From positions 1 to 64,000 of the forward strand of contig DATNIY010000097.1 in the NCBI GenBank assembly GCA_035604195.1: a stretch of 64,000 nucleotides of DNA, in the 5' to 3' direction. Positions within the stretch are counted from its first letter, which is position 1. The number at the start of each line of letters is the position of its first letter. Shown here piece by piece: positions 36,571 to 46,019 of the stretch. The translations under genes were made by a program, and so were the position numbers. The notes beneath the pieces are model-generated. The model was not told the origin of the DNA and did no database searches. It was given only the letters and a program-made list of their open reading frames with translations. The DNA comes from DATJLY01 sp035604195 (GTDB lineage Bacteria; Pseudomonadota; Alphaproteobacteria; ATCC43930; CGMCC-115725).

Positions 36571-36608
36571 TCCGTGCCCGCGGTCATGGCGACGGCGCCG
36601 CCGCAGGC

Positions 36609-38957
36609 TCAGTGCTTATTGCTGTCCAAGGGTTTGACCGCGCGCATGCGGTCGCGCAGCTCATCGGTGATGGCGCGCGCGTCGGCGGAATTGCGGATAA
36701 TCTTCGGCGCCAGCAGGATCAGGAGCTCGGTTCGGACGGCGGCATTCGAGTTGCCGCCGAACAGCATTCCGACGACGGGAATGTCGGAGAGCAGCGGAAT
36801 GCCGGTCCGGCCCTTGGTCAGGCTGTCCTGAATGAGCCCGCCGAGCGCGACGGTCTGGCCGTCCTGGACGACGACCGAGGTGACGATTTGGCGCTGCGAG
36901 ATCGTCGGCGAACTGGTTTCCGAGGTCGTGGAGGTGGTCGCGGCGGTGACGTTGCTGACCTCCTGATCGATTTCGAGAGCGATGAGGCCGCTCTCGTTGA
37001 CGCGCGGCGTGACCTGGAGCAGCACGCCCGTGTTCATGTAGCTCACGCTGTTGACGATCTCCGGGGTTGCGGTGACCGTGCTGGTCGCCTGCTGGGTGAG
37101 AATGGGAACCTGGTCGCCGACTTGCAGCGCGGCCGTCTGATGGTCGAGCACCAGGAGCTGCGGCGAGGAAACCACGTTGACGTGGGTGACCGAGGAGAGA
37201 GCGCTCAGAATGGCACGCGCTCCCGCCGTCGATAGCACGTAGTTGAACCCGGGATAGACCGCCGCGATGTCGCCGACCGCGCCGATGCCGCCTGTCGGCG
37301 CGGGAGGCGTCGCGGCGGTGTTGAGCGAGAAATTGTTGGCGCCGTGCTGCAGGAAGAACTGGAGGCCGTAACTCAGATTGTCGTTGAGCGTGACCTCGGC
37401 CACGGTCGCCTCGATCATCACCTGTAAGGGCACGACGTCGAGCCGCTTGATGACGTCGAAGATCATCCGGTAGTCGCGCGGCCGCGCGTAGACGACGAGC
37501 GCGTTGTTCTTCTCGTCGGCGACGATGCGCACCGGCGGCAGCTCGAGATTGCCGGCGCCGGTGCCGCCGCCGATGCCGGAGGGCGCGAGCGCCTCTTGCG
37601 CCGTCTGGCCGCCCTGTCCGGCCTGCGCCGGCTGCGCCGCCGCGCCTTGGCCCGCCGGCGCGGCGCCGCCGGCCCCAATCGTGCCGATGCCCGTCGATGG
37701 CGTGCCGGCGGTGGGGGCGCCGATCGCGGACGACCCCGGGGTGGTGGTTCCTCCCGGACCCTGCGCTCCGCCGGCGCCCGGTGGCTGCAACAAGGCTGCG
37801 ACACGCGATCCGGGGGCGGTCGTCGGCTGCACCGTGCTGACTTGACCCGAGGACAAGAGCTTGGTGAGCACCGCGGCGAGATCGGCGGCCCGGCTGTTTT
37901 GCACGTGATACTCGAAGATGCGCGGCGTCATTTCGTCGGCGCCGAAATCGAAGCGGTCGATCCATGCCTTGGCCTGGCCGAGATAGCCGCGCTGCGGCGA
38001 GACCACCAGTATGGCGTTGAGCCGCTCGAGCGGCACGATGCGGACTACGCCCGCCAGCGGTCCGCTTGCCTGGCTGCCGAAGATTTGATTGAGGTCGCCG
38101 GCGACGTCCTTCGCCGTGCCGACTTGGAGCGGATAAAGACCGAAGGAAACGCCGCGCAGCCAGTCGACATCGAACTGGTCGACCAGGCTCGAGACGCCGT
38201 TGAGATCCGCCATCGGGCCGGAAACGATCAGCAGGTTGCGGGCGGCGTCGACCTGGACCGCGCTGCCGGGCGGCAGAAAGGGGTCGATGATGCCCTTGAT
38301 CTCGCCCGCCGAAACATAGCTCAAGGGCAGGATGCGAATGCCGTACCCGGCCTTGAGCTGCGTCGCGGCTCCGAGGCCCCCCTTCGCCGCATCCGCGATC
38401 GGCAGCACGCGATAGACCCCGTTCGTCTCGACCAGGCCCAATCCATTGGCCTGCAAAATGCTTTCGAGCGCGGGCAAGACCGCCGCGCGGGGCAGCGGTC
38501 CGCCGGTCTGAGCGGTGATCGTGCCTTGAATGCGCGAATCAATCGTGTAGCTCACATGCAGCTGATCGCCGAGAATCTCGCGCAGCACGTCGCGGACATC
38601 GGCGTTGATGAAATTGAAGGTGACCGCGCCCTCGGTGCCGGTCGAGACCTCGGCGGTGGGCCGCGGCGGCACCGCCTCATTGAAGAAGATGCCGGTGCCC
38701 GGCAGGATCGTCGGCGGCAGGGGATGGCCAGCGACCAAAGTGTCGGGCTCGCCGATCAAGCGCGTCGGCGCCGCGGATAGCGGCGCGGGCGCGGCGGCAG
38801 CCGGTCGCGGCTGCTCGGGGGCGGTTGCCGGGGTGGTGCAGGAGGTTGCGATCAGCGCCAGGCCGAACACGGCGGCAATCCGCCGGAATGCGCGGATCCA
38901 ATGTGCATTGCGATATTTCGAGGAGGCCGGGGAGGCAGGATGCGCGGAAAGTTTCAT
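36609..38957 (-). CDS. gspD: type II secretion secretin GspD
   Basis: A 782-aa outer-membrane secretin. The N-terminus has a lipobox (IATSC, Cys40), so it may reach the outer membrane as a lipoprotein without a pilotin. N-domains occupy about residues 110-500, interrupted by a Gly/Ala/Pro-rich linker (about 385-475). The C-terminal secretin domain has VPILTQQ, VVVQDGQTVALGGLI and IPLLSDIPVVGMLFG. It is the last gene of the operon. Confidence 0.92.
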   Translation of the reverse strand: MKLSAHPASPASSKYRNAHWIRAFRRIAAVFGLALIATSCTTPATAPEQPRPAAAAPAPLSAAPTRLIGEPDTLVAGHPLPPTILPGTGIFFNEAVPPRPTAEVSTGTEGAVTFNFINADVRDVLREILGDQLHVSYTIDSRIQGTITAQTGGPLPRAAVLPALESILQANGLGLVETNGVYRVLPIADAAKGGLGAATQLKAGYGIRILPLSYVSAGEIKGIIDPFLPPGSAVQVDAARNLLIVSGPMADLNGVSSLVDQFDVDWLRGVSFGLYPLQVGTAKDVAGDLNQIFGSQASGPLAGVVRIVPLERLNAILVVSPQRGYLGQAKAWIDRFDFGADEMTPRIFEYHVQNSRAADLAAVLTKLLSSGQVSTVQPTTAPGSRVAALLQPPGAGGAQGPGGTTTPGSSAIGAPTAGTPSTGIGTIGAGGAAPAGQGAAAQPAQAGQGGQTAQEALAPSGIGGGTGAGNLELPPVRIVADEKNNALVVYARPRDYRMIFDVIKRLDVVPLQVMIEATVAEVTLNDNLSYGLQFFLQHGANNFSLNTAATPPAPTGGIGAVGDIAAVYPGFNYVLSTAGARAILSALSSVTHVNVVSSPQLLVLDHQTAALQVGDQVPILTQQATSTVTATPEIVNSVSYMNTGVLLQVTPRVNESGLIALEIDQEVSNVTAATTSTTSETSSPTISQRQIVTSVVVQDGQTVALGGLIQDSLTKGRTGIPLLSDIPVVGMLFGGNSNAAVRTELLILLAPKIIRNSADARAITDELRDRMRAVKPLDSNKH

Positions 38958-39098
38958 ACGCTGCGGCCTTCCCCCCTCGACGCGGCCGCCCCAAAGGTAC
39001 GCGCGTCGGTTTACAAATCAAAGTGCGAAATCGCGGACAAGCGGTACCGGGCGGCTCTGGCGCTGGCAACGCGGCGACGGCGGATCGTCGCCAAATGC

Positions 39099-39704
39099 CT
39101 ATTCCCGCCTTATCCCCGGCAAGGCGCCGGCTTGCGGATTGGGCGTCGGGCCGCGCACGGGCGGGCGTAGCGGGCTAAAGGCGGCGGCCGGCGGCTGCAG
39201 CGCCTGCGGCCGTGGCGGAACCTGGCGCGGCCCGGGCTTTTCCGCGGCCTTCACCTCGATTTCATTGTCGCCCTGGGCGAGAACGATCCGGTTGTCTTCG
39301 ATCGATTTCACCGTCCAGCCGTCGAGGTTCTGGCCCTCGCTCACGCGGTCGATTTGCGGTGGAACGCCATGCGCCACCAGGGCATGGCGGTCCGCCGCCG
39401 AAATGATGATCCCGACCAGGGTGAAGGCGGTCGGGCGGTCGCTCGCCGGAACTCCGGCAGCGGGTCGCCGCGACGACGAGAACAGCGGGCGGGAGACCAC
39501 TTCGGCATAGGTGTTGAGCGGCGCCATGGAGAAGGTCGGATCTTGCGGGCGGCTGCGCACGGCCGCCTGGCGCGCTTCGGGCGCGGCAGGCGGCTCCATG
39601 GGTTGCTGCGCCTCGACATAGATCACCCAGCCAAGCCCGCCGCACAACAGAAAGAACAGCAACGCGGCGGCGTGCCCGCGGCCCCTCGGTCGCGCTTGCG
39701 TCAC
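39099..39704 (-). CDS. type II secretion inner-membrane protein, GspC/GspN-like
   Basis: A 201-aa protein with one N-terminal membrane segment (AAALLFFLLCGGLGWVIYV), a proline-rich periplasmic stretch and a homology-region-like module (FTLVGIIISAADRHALVAHG ... VSEGQNLDGWTVKSIEDNRIVL). There is no PDZ domain. This fits the GspC periplasmic linker between the inner-membrane platform and the secretin. GTG 39704 overlaps the gspM stop as GTGA. Confidence 0.75.
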   Translation of the reverse strand: MTQARPRGRGHAAALLFFLLCGGLGWVIYVEAQQPMEPPAAPEARQAAVRSRPQDPTFSMAPLNTYAEVVSRPLFSSSRRPAAGVPASDRPTAFTLVGIIISAADRHALVAHGVPPQIDRVSEGQNLDGWTVKSIEDNRIVLAQGDNEIEVKAAEKPGPRQVPPRPQALQPPAAAFSPLRPPVRGPTPNPQAGALPGIRRE

Positions 39705-40267
39705 GATGCGCTCCGCATATAGCCGTAGAGGTCGAAGCGCACTTCGAGGCCGGAATCGACGCCGCCTACCCGCGATGGACGCGGCCGAATCTCGATGTTG
39801 TCGAGGACGAGCAGGGGCGACGCGGATTCGAGCTGATAGAAGACGCGCTGCAGGCTGGCGATGTCGGTCTGGATCTGACAGCGGATGGAAATGCGCCGAA
39901 CCTTGCCTTCGTCCCGCGCCGGTAGAATTTGGGTGCTGCGCAGCTCGCCGCGCGCGGATTCCACGATGGTCTTCAGCCGATCCTGAAGCTCGGCAGCGGC
40001 CAGCGGCTCATTGGTGCCGCGCAGGAAGCCGACCGTCGAATTCTGCCGCTCCTTGAGCTGCGCCAGCTCGGCCTTGAGCTCGGCCGGGTTTCGCCCGACC
40101 GCTTCCGCATGCGCAATTGCCGTCCGCATCTGCTCTGCCGAGGCGCGGGCTGTGCCATAGGTTTCGAGCAAGGGCTGAACGATGCCGGTGAACGCCAGCA
40201 GCACCAGCGCCGCCAGGATCGCGAGCGCCAAGCCGCGGCTGACCACGGGCGACAGCGCGGGGCTCAC
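39701..40267 (-). CDS. gspM: type II secretion protein GspM
   Basis: A 188-aa protein with one N-terminal membrane helix (GLALAILAALVLLAFTGIV), a coiled-coil region (residues about 40-85) and a ferredoxin-like periplasmic domain. It pairs with GspL in the inner-membrane platform. GTG 40267 overlaps the gspL stop by four bases. Confidence 0.82.
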   Translation of the reverse strand: MSPALSPVVSRGLALAILAALVLLAFTGIVQPLLETYGTARASAEQMRTAIAHAEAVGRNPAELKAELAQLKERQNSTVGFLRGTNEPLAAAELQDRLKTIVESARGELRSTQILPARDEGKVRRISIRCQIQTDIASLQRVFYQLESASPLLVLDNIEIRPRPSRVGGVDSGLEVRFDLYGYMRSAS

Positions 40268-41373
40268 GACTTCTCCCCTTGAACGACTTGCGTCGAGACA
40301 TGGAAGTGCTCGTGGCCGGCGGAATCCTGCGTGACCGGCGACAGGAAGGTCGTGTGCCCGAAGATCCGCGATTGCTCGAGCAGGCCGACGATCGCCGAGG
40401 CCGATTCCGTGACGCCCAGGAGTTGAACCTCGCTGCCGGCGAGCTGCCAATCCGACAGCCAGGTATTGTCGGGCAGGATCCGGGTGGTCTCGAGCAAGAG
40501 CGTCGAAACGGTCGGCCGCTCGCGCTTCTTCTGAATCAAGAAGAGCTCGTTCTTGCGCAGCTCATCGACCTGTTTCTGCAAGGCCGCCTCCTCGACGGCG
40601 GTTTGCTTCACCAGAGCGAACTGTTGCGCCAGCTCGTCGGCGGCTTGTTGCGCCTTCACGATTGGGAGCGCGACGGCAATGACCGCGAGGATCGCCGCAG
40701 TCGCCGCGAGCCCATAGACCAGGCGGTTGTATCCGCGCCGGCCGGAGCGGCGGCCGCCCGCGCGCAATAGATTGTCGGACGCGGCATGCTGGCCGCCTTC
40801 CTCAGCGATGTCGATGCGGCTCGGCTCGAGATGGAGCCGCGCGGCGACCGCCATGGCCTCCTCCGCCCCGCTGCGCGGCACGAGCAGCACCTCGACCGTG
40901 AGTCGTTGCGTTGCCGGATTCCGCTCGATGATTCGCGGCGCTAAAAATACCTGCTCGGCGCGGAAGGGCGTGTGTCGATCGAGCTCGAAGGAAACCACCT
41001 CGTAAAGATTCTCCTCCGCCGCGAGCGGCAAATCCATCGTCGTGCGCAAGGCGCGCTCGGCGGGAATGCGCAGGCAGAGCGTCGCTCGGCCGGCGGCGAT
41101 CGCGCGATCGAGCGCGTGATGCCGGAGAATGGCGCCGACCCGGCGCGCCGCTTCGCCCTCGGCGTCGAGCGCGACGCGCCCCAACAGCGCCAGCCCCTGA
41201 TTGCTTTCGAGATAGAGCGCGGCCTCGCCCTCGCCGGGCAGCAGCACTACGCGATCGGTCGTTCCCGCCAGACGCCGCTTTAACCATGACGGCACCAGCC
41301 CGGCGAGCTCGCCCACCCACCACCGAAACAGCCGCGTCACCAGCCCCACGGGCGCAATTATTAAACTCACCAT
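40264..41373 (-). CDS. gspL: type II secretion protein GspL (PilN-type C-terminus)
   Basis: A 369-aa bitopic protein: a cytoplasmic actin-like domain (about 1-225) that binds GspE, a membrane helix (YGLAATAAILAVIAVALPIV) and a periplasmic PilN-like coiled coil and domain. I chose ATG 41373 because the longer frame upstream has no family character. It follows gspJ after a 154-bp gap in which gspK would be expected but is absent. Confidence 0.85.
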   Translation of the reverse strand: MVSLIIAPVGLVTRLFRWWVGELAGLVPSWLKRRLAGTTDRVVLLPGEGEAALYLESNQGLALLGRVALDAEGEAARRVGAILRHHALDRAIAAGRATLCLRIPAERALRTTMDLPLAAEENLYEVVSFELDRHTPFRAEQVFLAPRIIERNPATQRLTVEVLLVPRSGAEEAMAVAARLHLEPSRIDIAEEGGQHAASDNLLRAGGRRSGRRGYNRLVYGLAATAAILAVIAVALPIVKAQQAADELAQQFALVKQTAVEEAALQKQVDELRKNELFLIQKKRERPTVSTLLLETTRILPDNTWLSDWQLAGSEVQLLGVTESASAIVGLLEQSRIFGHTTFLSPVTQDSAGHEHFHVSTQVVQGEKS

Positions 41374-41483
41374 GTCGTTCCACGCGACCGCGTCACAATC
41401 TCTGCCGGTCCGGCGCGCCGGCCCGTGATCTTCCATCCACTGTCCGGTATCGACAAGCAGCACCCTGCCACAATTAGGCACGC

Positions 41484-41514
41484 ATCATAGCACCGTTTTA
41501 TTTCGAGACGGCAA
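41484..41514 (-). promoter_or_regulatory. candidate internal promoter ahead of gspL
   Basis: On the minus strand TTGCCG (41514-41509) precedes TATGAT (41489-41484) by 19 bases, and the -10 has an extended TGC in front, which can offset a poor -35. It lies in the only long gap of the secretion operon and could drive gspL-M-C/N-D separately. Prediction only. Confidence 0.35.
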
Positions 41515-41527
41515 ACTCTCCGGCGCG

Positions 41528-42163
41528 CTACCCGCCGCCGGCGCGCGTCTGGACGCCGCTCGAGAGGCGGAGCGCGACGATCATCTCCGGCATCGTCTCG
41601 CCGTCGGAAAACACCACGGAAAGGCGTACCAGCGCGGGCAGGTCGGCCATCTCCTGCCAGGTCTCGTGCCACGCCGGCGGCTCCGCCGGAGCGGTCGAGC
41701 CGAAATAAGCGAAGGCCGCTTCGGCGACGTGGTCGAGCAGCGGCCGGCTGGTTCCTGCCGGCGCATCGCCGCTCGCCGCGCGATAGGGGCGCCAGGTCAG
41801 CAGCATCCTCGCGCCTGTCGTGGCATTGCCTTTGGCGATGTCGAGCGACAGAACCTGGAGGCCGCCGAAAGCCACGCTCGGCGGCGCCACGGAGACGAAG
41901 GCGAGATGGTCGGGCTCGCCGACGAAATCCATGACCGGCGGGGATGTGCCGTTGGCGGCGAAGGGCTGCGCATTGGCGAGCTGGGCGCGCAGAAAATTCT
42001 CGACGAGCGCGATCTGGGCCGAACGATCGAGCTGTCCCGTCGCATGCCCGAGATGACGCGTGGCGACGCGTAGTCCGCCGAACAGCATCGCCGTCAGCAG
42101 CGCCAGCAAGGCGACGGCGATGAGCAGTTCGACGAGGGTGAACCCGCGTTGCCCGGCCTTCAT
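41528..42163 (-). CDS. gspJ: type II secretion minor pseudopilin GspJ
   Basis: A 211-aa prepilin with a type IV leader (MKAGQRG cleaved before FTLVELLIAVALLALL). Glu5 of the mature protein is present. The length and the FSDGETMPEM region fit GspJ, which caps the pseudopilus with GspI and GspK. The start is nine bases after gspI with AGGG upstream. Confidence 0.85.
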   Translation of the reverse strand: MKAGQRGFTLVELLIAVALLALLTAMLFGGLRVATRHLGHATGQLDRSAQIALVENFLRAQLANAQPFAANGTSPPVMDFVGEPDHLAFVSVAPPSVAFGGLQVLSLDIAKGNATTGARMLLTWRPYRAASGDAPAGTSRPLLDHVAEAAFAYFGSTAPAEPPAWHETWQEMADLPALVRLSVVFSDGETMPEMIVALRLSSGVQTRAGGG

Positions 42164-42172
42164 GACGGCGCC

Positions 42173-42580
42173 CTAGGCCGGCGGCGGCGCCAGGCGGATC
42201 GTCGAGAGCGACACGAAGCGCAGCCGGATGCCCTCATGCCAGCCAACCTGGACCTCGATCTCATAGGGAACCGCGCGAAACGACGCTCCCGCCGGCACGA
42301 GATCGGGACGCGGCCGAATGCGGGTCGAGCGCTCGTAAATGCCGATGCGGTCGGTCGTGTCGCCCGCGGTAATCGGCACGTTGGCGAGCGCGTCGAGCGC
42401 TGATTCGCTCAACAGCACGGCGTCGCGGTAGTGATCGATGGTGACGACGGAACGCACGCCATTGGCGAAAACCTCATAAATCGCGCCGAGCATCACCGTG
42501 GCGACGGCGAAGGCCACCAAAATCTCGATGAGCGTGAAGCCCGCCGTCGGTTTAGCGGCGCGCCGAGGCCGGCCGTTCAT
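42173..42580 (-). CDS. gspI: type II secretion minor pseudopilin GspI
   Basis: A 135-aa prepilin with leader MNGRPRRAAKPTAG cleaved before FTLIEILVAFAVATVML. ATG 42580 lies inside gspH, giving a 29-base overlap, with GGAG nine bases upstream. The short globular domain fits GspI. Confidence 0.82.
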   Translation of the reverse strand: MNGRPRRAAKPTAGFTLIEILVAFAVATVMLGAIYEVFANGVRSVVTIDHYRDAVLLSESALDALANVPITAGDTTDRIGIYERSTRIRPRPDLVPAGASFRAVPYEIEVQVGWHEGIRLRFVSLSTIRLAPPPA

Positions 42581-43034
42581 GGATCGTAACTCCGCCGGTG
42601 AGCCAGTCGACGAGCACATAATATCGGCCGCCCGCGCCCGCGATCGCGACGCCGCCGCCCGTCGAGCTGCCGTCGGGGTAGAAGCGAATGGTGCCGACGG
42701 CGTCGCTCAGTTCCTGGTCCTCGGTCGTCGTGAGCGCAAGCCGCGTGCCGCTCGGCCAACTCGCCGGGACGGTCGCGCCGCCGGCGCGATAGAGCCTTTG
42801 CCGGACATCGACCAGAAAGACCATCGGGCGGTTGGTCACGATTGCCCGGCTGCGGGTCAGGCGCAGCGCCTCGGCGATCTCGCGCGCGTCCTTCGCCAGC
42901 GCGGCGCGCTCGCGCGGGCGCGCGCCGAAAGGCGCCACGACCGCCGCCAGCACCACCATGATCGCGAGCACGACGAGGATCTCGATGAGGGTGAAGCCGG
43001 CCTTTCCCCCGGTCGCGGGTTGCTCTCGCCGCAC
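42552..43034 (-). CDS. gspH: type II secretion minor pseudopilin GspH
   Basis: A 160-aa prepilin with leader MRREQPATGGKAG before FTLIEILVVLAIMVVLAAVV. The region DAREIAEALRLTRSRAIVTNRPM is characteristic of GspH/FimT proteins. It stands directly after gspF where the major pseudopilin gene gspG usually comes first, and no gspG-type calcium-binding C-terminus is visible here. Confidence 0.8.
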   Translation of the reverse strand: MRREQPATGGKAGFTLIEILVVLAIMVVLAAVVAPFGARPRERAALAKDAREIAEALRLTRSRAIVTNRPMVFLVDVRQRLYRAGGATVPASWPSGTRLALTTTEDQELSDAVGTIRFYPDGSSTGGGVAIAGAGGRYYVLVDWLTGGVTIHERPASARR

Positions 43035-43046
43035 GCCCGGCCCTCC

Positions 43047-44264
43047 TCACACCGCCAGATCGTAAACGCTGAGCACGGCGGTCAGGATCGAGCCGATCAC
43101 GCCGGCGACGATGAGGCCGAGACCCACGGTCACGGCCGGGCCGATCAGGGTCAAGAGCCGCTCGAGCGTGCGGCGCGTCTCGGTCTCGAAGATGTCGGCG
43201 ATCTTGAGCAGCATGTCTTCCTGATGGCCGCTCTCCTCGCCGACGCGGACCAGATGGGTGGCGAGCGGCGGAAAGACCTTGGATTGCGCGAAGGGTTCGG
43301 CCAAGCCCTTGCCGGTCTTGACCCGGTCGATGATGCGGGTCACCGCGTCGTAGAAGACGCGGTTGCCGATGGTCTCGCGTGTGATCGCCAGCGCGCTCAT
43401 CAGAGAGACGCCGTTCTTGAGCAAGGTGCCGAGCGTTCGGCTGAAGCGGACGACCTCGACCTGGCCGACCAGCGCCCCCGCGACCGGCAGGCGAAGCACG
43501 AGGCGATCCCAGCGCTCGCGGGTCGCGGGCTTCTGGAATTGGCGATAGATCACAAACGCCGCAACCGCCGGAACGAGGACGGCGAGCCACCAGAAGCTCG
43601 ATATGAAATCGGACAGGTTGAGAAGGCTGCGGGCGGCGAGCGGAAGCGCATCGCCCGCCTGCTCGAACACCGGCCGAAAGCGCGGGATCACGAAAACGAA
43701 GAGCACGCCGATCGAAGCGAAGCAGGTGAGGGTGACGATGAGCGGATAGATGAGCGCGGATTTCACATGCTCCTTGGCGGCGCGCGAGCGGTCGAGGAAT
43801 TCGGCGAGCCGGGCCAGCACCGTCTCGAGGCTGGCGCCCGCCTCGCCGGCGCGCACCATGCTGACATAGAAGTCGGGAAAGACCTTGGGCTGCGCCGCCA
43901 TCGCATCGCCGAGCGAGGCACCGCCGCTGATCCGGTCGTGGAGCGCGCGCAGGCATTCCTTCTCGCGGCGCCGATCGACCAATTCCTCGAGAATGCTGAT
44001 GGCTTCGTCGAGCGCCAGTCCGGCCTGCAGCAAGGTCGCGAGCTGGCCGGTGATGAGGGCCAGGGTCTGCGGCGGCATGCGGCGGCCGAGCAGCTCGGCG
44101 AAATCGATGTTCGACAGCGATAACGGGCCGATCTCTTCGACGCGCAGCGGCACCTGGCCCTGGGCATGCAGCTGATCGACCACCGCGGCCTTGCTCGCGG
44201 CCTCGAGCCGGCCGTTGACGGTCGCCGAGGACGGGTCGATCGCGACGTAGCGGAATTGCGGCAT
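43047..44264 (-). CDS. gspF: type II secretion inner-membrane platform protein GspF
   Basis: A 405-aa polytopic protein with two repeated GspF/PilC domains (about 65-190 and 270-395) and three membrane segments. FRYVAIDPSSATVNGRLEA at the N-terminus and the RAGEAGASLETVLARLAEF and RVGEESGHQEDMLLKIADIF repeats identify it. It starts four bases after gspE. Confidence 0.92.
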   Translation of the reverse strand: MPQFRYVAIDPSSATVNGRLEAASKAAVVDQLHAQGQVPLRVEEIGPLSLSNIDFAELLGRRMPPQTLALITGQLATLLQAGLALDEAISILEELVDRRREKECLRALHDRISGGASLGDAMAAQPKVFPDFYVSMVRAGEAGASLETVLARLAEFLDRSRAAKEHVKSALIYPLIVTLTCFASIGVLFVFVIPRFRPVFEQAGDALPLAARSLLNLSDFISSFWWLAVLVPAVAAFVIYRQFQKPATRERWDRLVLRLPVAGALVGQVEVVRFSRTLGTLLKNGVSLMSALAITRETIGNRVFYDAVTRIIDRVKTGKGLAEPFAQSKVFPPLATHLVRVGEESGHQEDMLLKIADIFETETRRTLERLLTLIGPAVTVGLGLIVAGVIGSILTAVLSVYDLAV

Positions 44265-44267
44265 GGG

Positions 44268-45974
44268 CTACACGTCCCGCGTCACGCGCAGGACCTCCTC
44301 GATGGTGGTGACGCCATCGAGCGCCTTGATGAGCCCGTCCTGGTACATCGGGCGCATGCCTTCCTCGACCGCGGCGCGGTGGATCTCGCGCGCTTCGGCG
44401 TGCCGCAGCACCATCTGCCGGATCGTGTCCGACATCGGCAGCACCTCGATGACCGCGGTCTGGCCGCGATAGCCGCTCTGATGGCAGTGCTCGCAGCCGA
44501 CCGGCTCATAGAGCGTTGCCGTGCGCTCCTGCATTAGCGGCGTCATGCCCATGCGCTCGTAGAACTCGGGCAAGACCCGGCGCGGCCGGCGGCAGGCCTC
44601 GCACAGCCGCCGCACCAGGCGCTGCGCCATGACGCCGTTCACGGTCGAGGTCACGAGATAGTCCTCGATCTTCATGTCGAGGAGGCGGGTGATCGAGCTT
44701 GCCGCATTGTTGGTGTGCAGCGTCGAGAGCACGAGATGCCCGGTCAGCGCCGCCTGGATCGCAATTTGCGCCGTCTCGAAATCGCGCATCTCGCCGATCA
44801 TGATGACGTCGGGATTGTGCCGCAACAGGGCGCGCAGGATCTCGACGAAGGTGAGCTTGATCTGCGGCTTGACCTGAACCTGGTTGACCCCTTCGAGCTG
44901 GTATTCGATCGGGTCCTCCACCGTGAAGATCTTCTTCTCCGGCGTGTTGAGCCGCATCAGGCTGGTATAGAGCGTCGTGGTCTTGCCGCTGCCGGTCGGG
45001 CCGGTGACGAGCAGAATGCCCTGCGGCCGCTCGAGCAGTTCGAGGTAGCGCGCGAGCGTGTCGGGCGCGAAGCCCAATACCGCGAAATCCTCGACCAGGC
45101 TGGCGCGGTCGAGGATGCGCAAGGTGACGCCTTCGCCGTGCAAGGTTGGCACGGTGGCGACGCGCAGATCGTAGTCGCGTCCCCGGATCGCGATGCGGAT
45201 GCGCCCGTCCTGCGGCAGCCGCCGCTCGGCGATGTTGAGCTTCGCCATGATCTTGATGCGCGAGACGATCGCCGAACGCAGCCGCACCGGCGGCGTAGCA
45301 CCCTCGCGCAGCACGCCATCGACGCGAAAGCGGACCCCCAGCCGATTGAGAAAAGGCTCGATGTGGATGTCGGAGGCGCGGCTCTCGACGGCGCGGGAGA
45401 TCAGCAGATTGACCAGGCGGATGACCGGCTCCTCGCTCGCCAGGTCGCGCAGCCGGTCGACATCCTCGTCCGACCCCGACTCTTCCGCCTCGATCTCGTT
45501 GACGATCTGGCTGATCGTGCTCTTCTGGCCGCCATAGAGCTTCTCGTAGGCGAGCTCGACGTCGGATGGGGTGGCGATGCGAATCTCCACCGGCTTCCCC
45601 GTCAAGAGTGCCAGGGAGCGCACCGAGTATTCGTCGAGCGGATCGGTCACCGCCAGTACGAGCCGGTCCGGTGTGTCGCTCAGCGGCAGGATCTGCGCCT
45701 GTTTCAAAAATTTCGGACTGGCGCTCTCGAGTACGGGGGCGTCGGGATAATCGGCGGGATTGACCAGCGGAAGGCCGAGTTCGCTCGAGATCGCCTCGGC
45801 GACATCGCGCTCGTGAACGAGACCGAGCTTGGTCAGAATCTGCTCGAGGCGTTCCTCGCTGCTCGCCCGGAGCCGCAAGGCGCGCTCGGCGGCGGGTTCG
45901 TCCAGCTTGCCGCCGGCAATGAGCCGCGCCGCCAACGACCGCTCAAAGGCCAGCCGGTCCTGCCGCATTACCAT
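44268..45974 (-). CDS. gspE: type II secretion ATPase GspE
   Basis: A 568-aa hexameric ATPase. The N-terminal GspE/PilB domain precedes Walker A GPTGSGKTTTLY, the Asp box (IFTVEDPIEYQ), Walker B reading MIGEMRD instead of the common GEIRD, and the His box (LSTLHTNNA). The zinc site is intact (LCEAC and GCEHC). It binds GspL in the cytoplasm and powers pseudopilus assembly. Confidence 0.93.
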   Translation of the reverse strand: MVMRQDRLAFERSLAARLIAGGKLDEPAAERALRLRASSEERLEQILTKLGLVHERDVAEAISSELGLPLVNPADYPDAPVLESASPKFLKQAQILPLSDTPDRLVLAVTDPLDEYSVRSLALLTGKPVEIRIATPSDVELAYEKLYGGQKSTISQIVNEIEAEESGSDEDVDRLRDLASEEPVIRLVNLLISRAVESRASDIHIEPFLNRLGVRFRVDGVLREGATPPVRLRSAIVSRIKIMAKLNIAERRLPQDGRIRIAIRGRDYDLRVATVPTLHGEGVTLRILDRASLVEDFAVLGFAPDTLARYLELLERPQGILLVTGPTGSGKTTTLYTSLMRLNTPEKKIFTVEDPIEYQLEGVNQVQVKPQIKLTFVEILRALLRHNPDVIMIGEMRDFETAQIAIQAALTGHLVLSTLHTNNAASSITRLLDMKIEDYLVTSTVNGVMAQRLVRRLCEACRRPRRVLPEFYERMGMTPLMQERTATLYEPVGCEHCHQSGYRGQTAVIEVLPMSDTIRQMVLRHAEAREIHRAAVEEGMRPMYQDGLIKALDGVTTIEEVLRVTRDV

Positions 45975-46019
45975 CCATCTCCCGCCGACGAACTGCCGAG
46001 CACAACGCCGTCGCGCAGG

